NCBI GenBank assembly: GCA_049791675.1 | Contig: JBARAD010000104.1 | Coordinates: 24,319-88,318, forward strand | DNA length: 64,000 nt | Direction: 5' to 3' | DNA from: Chryseosolibacter sp049791675 | GTDB taxonomy: Bacteria; Bacteroidota; Bacteroidia; Cytophagales; Cyclobacteriaceae | Part shown: one piece after another, positions 43,873 to 51,253 of the stretch | Position numbering within the stretch: the stretch's first letter is position 1 | Layout: each line of letters opens with the position of its first letter | Notes under the pieces: generated by a model | Seen by the model: only the letters and a program-made list of their open reading frames with translations | Database searches by the model: none | Told to the model about the DNA's origin: nothing | Translations under genes and position numbers: made by a program

Positions 43873-44061
43873 CTAAATTAAAACAAGCGTCCAATATAAG
43901 GCATAACTGATGAAGGCTGCGGTCCCATAAACTTTTATTACTTTTTTTCTGTTCTGAACGTCTTCCCACCACAACATCATCCATGGTTTAAGCAGGCCCA
44001 CGATCAGGCAAAGCAGCGATGTCAAAGAGAGGTACAGAAAAAAACGGTGAATAAAGTCCAT
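43873..44061 (-). CDS. small two-helix membrane protein
   Basis: This 62-residue protein has two hydrophobic helices (about 8-27 and 43-61) joined by a charged loop WWEDVQNRKKVIK. It lies seven bases upstream of the redoxin lipoprotein gene and is probably co-transcribed. Similar tiny proteins of this type occur widely in Cytophagales, as far as I recall. No function is known. Confidence 0.6.
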   Translation of the reverse strand: MDFIHRFFLYLSLTSLLCLIVGLLKPWMMLWWEDVQNRKKVIKVYGTAAFISYALYWTLVLI

Positions 44062-44093
44062 CAGGTCAAAATTAAGACAAAATGCAAACCCTT

Positions 44094-44126
44094 TTTGGAT
44101 AAACAGTCATTGTAAAACTATATTTG
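44094..44126 (+). promoter_or_regulatory. promoter of mfd
   Basis: TTTG (44094-44097), 21 bases, then TATATTTG (44119-44126) match both Bacteroidota elements. It is followed by CGACCCC, the same leader sequence as before uppS. The start site would lie near 44132. Confidence 0.65.
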
Positions 44127-44171
44127 CGACCCCTTCGTTTAGAAGGCAATGCAAACCGATTAACGGATTTA

Positions 44172-47100
44172 GTGAGGGCGAGCGACTTTTTGAGTATTTA
44201 TAAAGCGGATGGTTTCGTAAAGACCGTCGCCGCGGGGGTTAAAACGCCTTCTCCGTCCAATATTCGCATTCGTGGCTTGTCCGGAAGCCTTGACGCAATG
44301 ATGCTCGCCGCTGCCTTCAAGCTTCATCCTCAGGATTATGTTGTGATCTTACAGGATCGCGAAGAAGCCGCCTACCTTCTCAACGACTTACAGAACCTTC
44401 TTGAGCGGGAGATCCTGTTGTTCCCCATGTCGTATAAAAGGCCTTACGAGTTTCATGAGATTGAAAACGCGAATATTCTCATGCGCGCCGAGGTGCTGAA
44501 CCGACTGGCGAACAAAACCGGCAGTGAAATCATTTTGACCTATCCCGATGCGCTCAGTGAGAAGGTGATCAGCAAGCGCTCACTGGCAAGCAACACCTTC
44601 ACGATCAAGGTAGGTGAAAAACTCGACATGAGTTTTCTTGAGGACTTCCTGCACACCTACGATTTTGAGAAAACAGATTTCGTCTATGAGGCGGGCCAGT
44701 TCGCCGTGCGCGGAGGTATCGTCGATATATTTTCTTTTGCGCACGAGTATCCCTGTCGCATCGAGCTCTTCGGCGACGAGGTTGACAGCATCCGGACATT
44801 TGAACCCGGGACACAATTATCGGTCGAAACGCAAAAGGCCATCAACATCATACCGAACGTTCAAACCAAACTGATTCAGGAGGAACGCCAGTCTTTTCTG
44901 GATTTCATTTCTCCCGATACAAGGTTATGGTTCAAGGATTTTCAGTTGACCGGTGATCTGATCGAAAAGAGTTTCGAGAAAGTACAAGCTTCTTTTGAAA
45001 AGATCATGAAGGAGAGCGGAAACACGCAGGTTGTTTCCAGCCCTGATGAGTTGTTTGAGCCCGCCTATAATTTTATCACGCGATCCGAGGGCTTTACCCG
45101 GATAGAATTCGGTAACCGCTTCGTGCTGGAACCAAACAAGACCTTCGATTTCAATTCCTCGGGACAACCTTCCTTCAATAAAAATTTCGAGTTGCTGGCG
45201 ACAAATCTTTCCGACCAGCAGATGCAGGGCTATCAGAATTTTATCGCTGCCGATATGCCCCGCCAACTCGAGCGTTTAAAGGGGGTTTTTGAAGAGTTAA
45301 ATCCGCAGTTGCAATTTCAACCGCTGGATTTTTCCATCCGCCAGGGATTTACCGATCACGGGTTGAAGATCGTATGCTATACCGATCACCAGATCTTCGA
45401 GCGTTTCCATCGCTACCGCGCGAAAGAAAAATTCACGAAATCGAAAGCCCTTACCTTACGGGACTTGCAGACCCTTCAGCCGGGAGATTTTGTAACCCAC
45501 ATCGATTATGGAATTGCCAAGTTTGCCGGGCTCGAGAAGAAAAACGTCAACGGACATGAGCAGGAGGCCATCCGGTTGGTATACCGCGATGATGATTTGT
45601 TATATGTAAGCATTCACGCGCTCCACAAGATTTCGAAGTATTCAGGAAAAGATGGATCGCCGCCGGCGATCAGCAAGCTGGGCACACAGGAGTGGGAAAC
45701 CAAGAAAGCTAAGGCGAAGAAGCGTGTCAAAGACATTGCCAAGGAGCTGATTGAGCTGTATGCGAAACGCAAGTCCGCTCCGGGTTATGCTTTTCCGCCG
45801 GACAATTTTCTCCAGGCGGAACTGGAATCCTCATTTATGTATGACGACACGCCGGACCAGGCAAAAGCGACAGAGGATGTCAAGAAAGACATGCAGACCC
45901 CGCATCCGATGGATCGCCTGGTTTGCGGCGATGTCGGGTTTGGTAAAACCGAAGTGGCGATCCGCGCCGCCTTCAAGGCAGCGACCGAAGGAAAACAGGT
46001 GGCCGTCCTGGTGCCGACTACCATTCTGGCCATGCAGCATTACCGGACGTTCAAAGACCGGCTATCCGGTTTTCCCATCAAGGTTGACTATGTTTCGCGC
46101 TTCAAATCTGATAAAGAAGTGAAGCAGATCCTTGCCGACGTTCATGAGGGAAAAATTGACATTCTCATCGGCACGCACCGCATCGTCAGCAAAGATGTCA
46201 ACTTCAGGAATCTCGGTCTTTTGATCGTGGATGAGGAACAGAAATTCGGCGTGAAAGTAAAGGACCGGTTAAAAGAGCTGAAGGTGAACATCGATGTGCT
46301 TACCCTCACAGCTACTCCCATACCCCGGACGTTGCATTTCTCGCTCATGGGAGCGCGCGATCTCAGCATTATCGCCACACCTCCTCCGAACCGTCAGCCA
46401 GTAACCACTGAGTTGCATACGTTCAACGAAGCCATCATACGGGATGCAGTCAGTCACGAACTGAAAAGAGGCGGCCAGGTTTTCTTCGTCCACAACCGCG
46501 TAAGCGATATCGAGTCGGTGGCTAACACGATTTACAAACTTGTTCCCGACGCCCGCATCGGCATTGCCCACGGACAGATGGAAGGTGATAAACTCGAGAA
46601 GGTGATGGTGAAGTTCATCGATGGAGAATACGAAGTACTGGTCTCCACCAACATTATAGAATCCGGGCTCGACATCCCTAACGCCAACACCATTATTATC
46701 AACCACGCGCACATGTTTGGATTGTCGGATCTCCACCAGATGCGTGGCCGTGTGGGGAGATCGAACAAAAAGGCTTTTTGTTATCTGCTTACGCCGCCCG
46801 CCTCACTGCTTACCGCAGATTCGAGAAAACGCCTCGCCGCGCTGGAGGAATTTTCAGATCTGGGCGACGGCTTTAAAGTAGCGATGCGCGATCTTGATAT
46901 CCGCGGCGCGGGAAATCTTCTGGGCGCGGAACAAAGCGGTTTCATCAGCGACCTGGGATTTGACACGTATCACAAAATTCTGGATGACGCGATTCAGGAA
47001 TTGAAGGAAACTGATTTCCGGGATCTGTTTGCTGCTGAACTTGCCGAGAAAGCGAAACTCATCGTTCAGGATTGCGTGATCGAAACCGACCTGGAGATCC

Positions 47101-47549
47101 TGATCCCCGATACCTATATCAACAATACAAGCGAGCGACTTCAGTTATACTCGCGCCTGGATAATATCAAGGACGAGGATCAACTCGAAAAGTTCACCTC
47201 CGAAATGAAAGACCGGTTCGGACCGATTCCTCCCTCGGTTCAGGAATTGATCAATTCGGTGAGACTCCGCTGGTTGGGCGAAAGGCTGGGCTTTGAAAAA
47301 CTTAGTCTGAAAAACGACAGACTCCGGGCGTATTTTATTACAAACAACGACCAGTATTTTAACTCAGAAACCTTCGGGCTGATCCTGAGTTTTGTCAAAG
47401 CCCACTCCCGTCAATGCAAAATGCGGGATTCCGCAGGTAAAGCCATGCTCGTCATTGAAAACATTACTTCTGTGGATGCGGCCATCGACGTGCTGCACCA
47501 CATGCATCATCAGACCGCCAGGCCTTCCAGCGAGATCTTGTCGAGATAG
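44172..47549 (+). CDS. mfd: transcription-repair coupling factor
   Basis: Mfd is an ATP-driven translocase that pushes stalled RNA polymerase off DNA lesions and recruits UvrA. Starting at the GTG at 44172 it has 1125 residues. It has UvrB-like N-terminal domains, a CarD-like RNA polymerase interaction domain (LQPGDFVTHIDYGIAKFAGLEK, about 445-466), Walker A GDVGFGKTEVA, the DEEQ box LLIVDEEQKFGVK and a C-terminal TRCF domain. The in-frame TTG at 44124 lies inside the promoter -7 element, so it cannot be the start. The last 40 bases overlap a convergent small gene. Confidence 0.95.
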   Translation: MRASDFLSIYKADGFVKTVAAGVKTPSPSNIRIRGLSGSLDAMMLAAAFKLHPQDYVVILQDREEAAYLLNDLQNLLEREILLFPMSYKRPYEFHEIENANILMRAEVLNRLANKTGSEIILTYPDALSEKVISKRSLASNTFTIKVGEKLDMSFLEDFLHTYDFEKTDFVYEAGQFAVRGGIVDIFSFAHEYPCRIELFGDEVDSIRTFEPGTQLSVETQKAINIIPNVQTKLIQEERQSFLDFISPDTRLWFKDFQLTGDLIEKSFEKVQASFEKIMKESGNTQVVSSPDELFEPAYNFITRSEGFTRIEFGNRFVLEPNKTFDFNSSGQPSFNKNFELLATNLSDQQMQGYQNFIAADMPRQLERLKGVFEELNPQLQFQPLDFSIRQGFTDHGLKIVCYTDHQIFERFHRYRAKEKFTKSKALTLRDLQTLQPGDFVTHIDYGIAKFAGLEKKNVNGHEQEAIRLVYRDDDLLYVSIHALHKISKYSGKDGSPPAISKLGTQEWETKKAKAKKRVKDIAKELIELYAKRKSAPGYAFPPDNFLQAELESSFMYDDTPDQAKATEDVKKDMQTPHPMDRLVCGDVGFGKTEVAIRAAFKAATEGKQVAVLVPTTILAMQHYRTFKDRLSGFPIKVDYVSRFKSDKEVKQILADVHEGKIDILIGTHRIVSKDVNFRNLGLLIVDEEQKFGVKVKDRLKELKVNIDVLTLTATPIPRTLHFSLMGARDLSIIATPPPNRQPVTTELHTFNEAIIRDAVSHELKRGGQVFFVHNRVSDIESVANTIYKLVPDARIGIAHGQMEGDKLEKVMVKFIDGEYEVLVSTNIIESGLDIPNANTIIINHAHMFGLSDLHQMRGRVGRSNKKAFCYLLTPPASLLTADSRKRLAALEEFSDLGDGFKVAMRDLDIRGAGNLLGAEQSGFISDLGFDTYHKILDDAIQELKETDFRDLFAAELAEKAKLIVQDCVIETDLEILIPDTYINNTSERLQLYSRLDNIKDEDQLEKFTSEMKDRFGPIPPSVQELINSVRLRWLGERLGFEKLSLKNDRLRAYFITNNDQYFNSETFGLILSFVKAHSRQCKMRDSAGKAMLVIENITSVDAAIDVLHHMHHQTARPSSEILSR

Positions 47550-47761
47550 GGCTCCAGTCCGGTCGACTTGTCGAAAGCGTTGATCATAAGCACTTTCTGA
47601 TGTTTGGGCGAATAAAACACCTCAACAAAAAAATGGTTGGTGTGGTACAAAAAGACCTTGCAATCACCTAAAGTCCTCTGGGTTAAAAAACTGCCTCTGA
47701 AAGTAATGTGGTCACATTTTTTTTCAAAAGGCATAATTCTGAAATCCTGTAACGTGGTCAT
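47510..47761 (-). CDS. small conserved protein of unknown function
   Basis: This 83-residue protein (MTTLQDFRIMPFEKKCDHIT..., ending YLDKISLEGLAV) has no signal peptide or membrane helix. The pattern of aromatic strands (KVFLYHTNHFFVEVFYSPKHQKVLMINAF) suggests a small alpha/beta fold. I recall similar short proteins in Cytophagales. It overlaps the 3' end of mfd by 40 bases tail to tail. Function is unknown. Confidence 0.6.
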   Translation of the reverse strand: MTTLQDFRIMPFEKKCDHITFRGSFLTQRTLGDCKVFLYHTNHFFVEVFYSPKHQKVLMINAFDKSTGLEPYLDKISLEGLAV

Positions 47762-48120
47762 AGGGTGGTAAAGTTAGAGCCTGGCATATGCGAAAAATTA
47801 TACCATTTGAGTAAATCCTTACAGGCACTATTTTAAATGCGTTTTTTAAAAAAATCCCCTACGGGTATTTCCCAATTTTGGAAGGTGAATTCTCGATACA
47901 ATACAGCGCTACCCTTTGACGTTTAAGAAGAGGTTGTCACCCTGGTGAAAGCAAAACGAAGGACGAAAATAGCCCGGCAGTTTATGATACAAAAATGCAA
48001 AATTCGAGGTCAGGTTACTTCAACCCTGGCTTTTAAACTTGGGTGATAAACGAATAAGGATTTCACGGCTTGGAAAACACGGTATTATCTCTTTATATTA
48101 GCATTTAGTTTAAAGTAAAA
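47762..48120. other. intergenic region before gldJ-like gene
   Basis: These 359 bases hold no convincing gene. An A/T-rich stretch is seen at 47840-47880, and a promoter-like pair lies just before the next gene. Nothing else was recognised. Confidence 0.5.
48070..48101 (+). promoter_or_regulatory. probable promoter of the gldJ-like gene
   Basis: TTGG (48070-48073), 20 bases, then TATATTAG (48094-48101, one mismatch from TAnnTTTG). It gives a start near 48109, about a dozen bases before the ATG. Confidence 0.45.
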
Positions 48121-49347
48121 ATGAAAATGAATTATTCATTCCGAGTTCTTTTGTGGGTCGTTGGTGGATCCGTGGCCTTAACGGGCTGCTCATTATTTGG
48201 TGGCAAAGGCGGCAAGCCTACGGCATCCAATCCTGGACAGGTTAGCACGGCAACTGGTCTGGCATTCAACGACGAAGATGCCGGAGGTTTCATGGTGAGT
48301 GCTTATGAAGGCCAGCCTGATGCTCCGAACATGGTCTTCATCGAAGGTGGAAGGGCCGTTATGGGTTCGTTTGAAGAGGATGTTATGTCCTACCGCGACA
48401 ACCTTGAAAGAACTGTTTCAGTTGCTTCTTTTTATATGGACGAAACTGAGATCGCCAACATTCACTGGCTGGAATACATACATTACCTGGCAAAAGATTC
48501 TTCCCAGGAAGCTTACGTGGCAGCGCTGCCCGACACCATGGTGTGGGTTGGGAAACTTGCTTTCAACGATCCTTATGTTGAACACTACTTCCGATATCCC
48601 GGCTTCCGTTATTTCCCTGTTGTGGGTGTTTCCTGGAGCCAGGCTAACCGCTATGCTGTGTGGAGAACCCGCGCTGTAAATATCAAATTCGCCCAGGATG
48701 CTGGTGAAGAATATGCAGAAAGCGACGGACGCATTCCCCTGGAATCCGGTATCGTTGTTCCTTCTTATCGCCTGCCAACGGAAGCGGAATGGGAATACGC
48801 AGCACAAGCCCTCATTGGAACTCAGTGGCTTGAAGAAATGCAAACCCACCAGCGGATCTATCCTTGGGATGGACATGCGGTGCGGAATCCTTACGGAAAA
48901 CAAATGGGATACATGCTTGCAAACTTTAAGCGGGGCCGCGGTGACTACGCGGGTATCGCCGGTCGTCTCAACGATGGTGCGCTTATCACCTCCTATATAT
49001 ACGAGTTCCCTCCGAATGACTACGGCTTGTACAACATGGCTGGTAATGTGAGCGAATGGGTACAGGATGTTTATCGCCCTATGTCTTACCAGGATTTCGA
49101 TGACCTCAACCCTATGCGCCGCGACGGATTTTTGGATGATGCCAGAAATTACAACAGCGATTACGAAAAGAATCCTGAAGCGTTTACTTCACTCGTGACA
49201 GACAGAGCACGCGTGTACAAAGGTGGATCCTGGAAAGATGTAGCCTACTGGATGTCGCCCGGTACCAGAAGATATCTGGATCAGGATTCGGCAACAGCTA
49301 CCGTCGGCTTCCGTTGCGCGATGATCAGAGCCGGATCGAATTATTGA
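48121..49347 (+). CDS. gldJ: gliding motility / type IX secretion lipoprotein, GldJ-like (SUMF1 fold)
   Basis: This 408-residue protein has a lipoprotein signal (ALTGC, lipid Cys23) and a formylglycine-generating-enzyme (SUMF1) fold: MVFIEGGRAVMGSFEEDVM (about 62-80), FYMDETEIANIHWLEYIHYL, YFPVVGVSWSQANRYAVWRTRAVN, LPTEAEWEYAAQ, YNMAGNVSEWVQDVY and a GFRCAM ending. The blocks PDTMVWVGKL and HYFRYPGFRYFPVVGVSW look like GldJ; GldK is the main alternative. GldJ and GldK stabilise the type IX secretion/gliding machine. The usual neighbours (porU, porV, gldLMN) are absent here, and a terminator follows. Confidence 0.72.
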   Translation: MKMNYSFRVLLWVVGGSVALTGCSLFGGKGGKPTASNPGQVSTATGLAFNDEDAGGFMVSAYEGQPDAPNMVFIEGGRAVMGSFEEDVMSYRDNLERTVSVASFYMDETEIANIHWLEYIHYLAKDSSQEAYVAALPDTMVWVGKLAFNDPYVEHYFRYPGFRYFPVVGVSWSQANRYAVWRTRAVNIKFAQDAGEEYAESDGRIPLESGIVVPSYRLPTEAEWEYAAQALIGTQWLEEMQTHQRIYPWDGHAVRNPYGKQMGYMLANFKRGRGDYAGIAGRLNDGALITSYIYEFPPNDYGLYNMAGNVSEWVQDVYRPMSYQDFDDLNPMRRDGFLDDARNYNSDYEKNPEAFTSLVTDRARVYKGGSWKDVAYWMSPGTRRYLDQDSATATVGFRCAMIRAGSNY

Positions 49348-49366
49348 TCACACAGAAAATATTTTG

Positions 49367-49394
49367 AAGCCCCGCCGAAAGCGGGGCTTTTTTG
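49367..49394 (+). terminator. rho-independent terminator of the gldJ-like gene
   Basis: An 8-bp GC-rich stem, AGCCCCGC (49368-49375) with GCGGGGCT (49381-49388), has loop CGAAA and is followed by a T run. Confidence 0.93.
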
Positions 49395-49661
49395 TTTTGA
49401 GCTATGTTACTGCCATGGGTCCTTCGTCCTTTTCTCCTTCTTACCTCATCCGCTGACGCTGGAGCAATTCAGAAACCATCTTAGCTGTCGTATCCGGCGT
49501 TACTTCTCATGTGTCCCCTGGAAAACATGCTCCGAAGAATTGGTTGGGGCGATCGGAGAGGCAAAAAAAAGAATTCAGCCAAGAAGGGTTCAGTGAATAG
49601 CCACCGGGCATTAGAGAGTTAGTCAAACGCTGCCTAAAAAAGAGCTTGTCCCCAACATGCA
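49395..49661. other. intergenic region downstream of comF
   Basis: No gene, RNA or repeat was recognised in these 267 bases. A short open frame on the minus strand continues into comF antisense sequence and looks like chance. Confidence 0.5.
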
Positions 49662-50366
49662 CTACTGGGTCGCCGCAATGCACGCGATACTCAATTCCGC
49701 ACATCCGGCTTTGATCAACGCCTGGCCGCATGCCTCCAGCGTCGCCCCGGTGGTTACGACATCGTCGACGAGCAAGATCCGCTTTTCCGCAATACTATCC
49801 GGCGCAACCACATGGAAGATCCTGCTGACATTTTCCCACCGGTTCAATTTTGTCTTGCGGGTTTGCGTCTCAGTTTTCTCCGAGCGCATCATATAGGTAT
49901 CGTTGCACGGTACTGCCAGCATCTGCGACAATCCTTTACCAAACTCCTCGCTTTGGTTGTAACCTCGTATCCGTCTGCGCGAACTGTGCAGCGGCACCGG
50001 AATGATCAGGTCAAAAGATTCTTTATAGTCCGCCTCCACCAGATCCTTCCCATAGAACCGGCCAAGCATTTCACCCAGCTCAGGCTGCTGTTTGTACTTT
50101 AAGGCGTGGAGCACGTGCTGCACACGGCTCTCCTTCACAAACTTGAAAAGCGTCATTACATGCTTTACCGGCAAGCGGCCCAAGAATTTCTGGTAAAAGG
50201 GATTGTCGCGCTGAAGGTGGTAATGCGATTTCGGCATTTCAAGCAGGCATTGGGTACAGATCAACTCTTCGCCCCTGACCAGCGAATTATAGCATCCACG
50301 GCAATAGCGCGGATAAAAGAGGGAGATGAAATCCTCCAGGACACCGTTTGACGATGAATTACTCAA
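49662..50366 (-). CDS. comF: ComF-family phosphoribosyltransferase-like protein
   Basis: This 234-residue protein has a four-cysteine zinc ribbon at the N-terminus (CRGC at 22-25, CTQC at 37-40) and the PRPP-binding loop RILLVDDVVTTGATLEACGQAL (about 194-215). ComF takes part in DNA uptake for natural transformation in several bacteria. Its enzymatic activity is unproven. It is divergent from the AhpD-like gene, with overlapping regulatory regions. Confidence 0.88.
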   Translation of the reverse strand: MSNSSSNGVLEDFISLFYPRYCRGCYNSLVRGEELICTQCLLEMPKSHYHLQRDNPFYQKFLGRLPVKHVMTLFKFVKESRVQHVLHALKYKQQPELGEMLGRFYGKDLVEADYKESFDLIIPVPLHSSRRRIRGYNQSEEFGKGLSQMLAVPCNDTYMMRSEKTETQTRKTKLNRWENVSRIFHVVAPDSIAEKRILLVDDVVTTGATLEACGQALIKAGCAELSIACIAATQ

Positions 50367-50374
50367 ATGAATAA

Positions 50375-50382
50375 TATCTTTG
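50375..50382 (+). promoter_or_regulatory. -7 element of the AhpD-like operon
   Basis: TATCTTTG matches TAnnTTTG. A TTTG lies 24 bases upstream (50347-50350), slightly far. It lies nine bases from the divergent comF start. Confidence 0.5.
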
Positions 50383-50426
50383 CCTGAAAACTTTATCTAA
50401 TTTAAACAGGTTAAGCCATAAAGTAT

Positions 50427-50768
50427 ATGGGTATAGTAGAAGACTTTAACGGTTATCGCAGCCGGATGAATGAAAAGATCCTGGCCTCGGATTCGCTGAT
50501 CATCAAGCGGATCTTCAACCTGGACACCAACGCCTACACAGCGGGGAACCTTGACGTGCGTTCGAAAGAATTAATCGGTCTGACCTGTTCACTGGTGCTC
50601 CGGTGCGACGATTGCGTCCGGTACCATTTGGGAAAATGTAAAGAAATAGGTTTTTCCACGGCAGAAATCAATGAAGCGATGGGTGTCGCCACGCTGGTAG
50701 GTGGAACCATCGTCATACCTCACTTGCGCAGGGCCTTTGAATATTGGGAGGAACTTCAAAATGTTTAA
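50427..50768 (+). CDS. carboxymuconolactone decarboxylase / AhpD-like protein
   Basis: This 113-residue alpha-helical protein has the AhpD-type site CDDCVRYH: Cys60, Cys63 and His67, with Glu48 upstream. This makes it more likely a thiol-disulfide peroxidase-type enzyme than a lactone decarboxylase. It overlaps the next gene by eight bases. Confidence 0.87.
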   Translation: MGIVEDFNGYRSRMNEKILASDSLIIKRIFNLDTNAYTAGNLDVRSKELIGLTCSLVLRCDDCVRYHLGKCKEIGFSTAEINEAMGVATLVGGTIVIPHLRRAFEYWEELQNV

Positions 50769-51150
50769 ACGCGATCTCGACCAGGACAGGAAGTGGAACT
50801 CCCTGCTGGCGGAACTTGAAGCCATCATCGGTAAAAAACCAAAAGACCTTAACAGTGTTCTCTTCCTGATCGGTGTTCAGGAACTGGGGCACGGCACTAA
50901 AATTTTCTCCAAAGAAGAAAAGCAGGATTTGATGCATATCGGTATTTGCAAAGTTTTGAGCCTGTCGGGTTACTATGAACTCGATGGCCATGATCATGAT
51001 GGCTGGCCCCACTGGAAACTGATTAAAAAACTCCCCCATTTTGATCTGCTAGAGCAGGAGAAATTATTGAAAATGCATGTGATGGAGTACTTCGAAAAAG
51101 AGTATAACTGGTCATCGCAGCAACCAGGCACAACAGCCGACCCGCTGTGA
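50761..51150 (+). CDS. conserved protein of unknown function
   Basis: The ATG at 50761 gives 129 residues starting MFKRDLDQDRKWNSLLAELEAIIGKKPKDLNSVLFLIGVQELG. It is soluble and mostly helical, with a His/Asp-rich segment GYYELDGHDHDGWPHWKLIKKLPHFD (about 78-103) that could bind metal. It is translationally coupled to the AhpD-like gene, so it may act with it. I do not recognise a named family. Confidence 0.7.
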   Translation: MFKRDLDQDRKWNSLLAELEAIIGKKPKDLNSVLFLIGVQELGHGTKIFSKEEKQDLMHIGICKVLSLSGYYELDGHDHDGWPHWKLIKKLPHFDLLEQEKLLKMHVMEYFEKEYNWSSQQPGTTADPL

Positions 51151-51253
51151 GTCTTTCGGCAAATATTTTTGTTTAAAGTCGAATACAACTTAACTTAGGT
51201 GTGAATCAACTTTGATCAGGCAACGTGCGTTTTCTACTTAAACAGTTTGGACG

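Noticed and set aside
44124..44171. TTG start for mfd
   Set aside because: It lies inside the TATATTTG promoter element, so it would not be on the message.
49507..49731. Minus-strand 74-codon open frame after comF
   Set aside because: It overlaps comF in another frame and has no recognisable pattern.
50701..50760. Upstream extension of the 50761 gene
   Set aside because: It overlaps the AhpD-like coding region in another frame; the ATG at 50761 is the normal coupled start.
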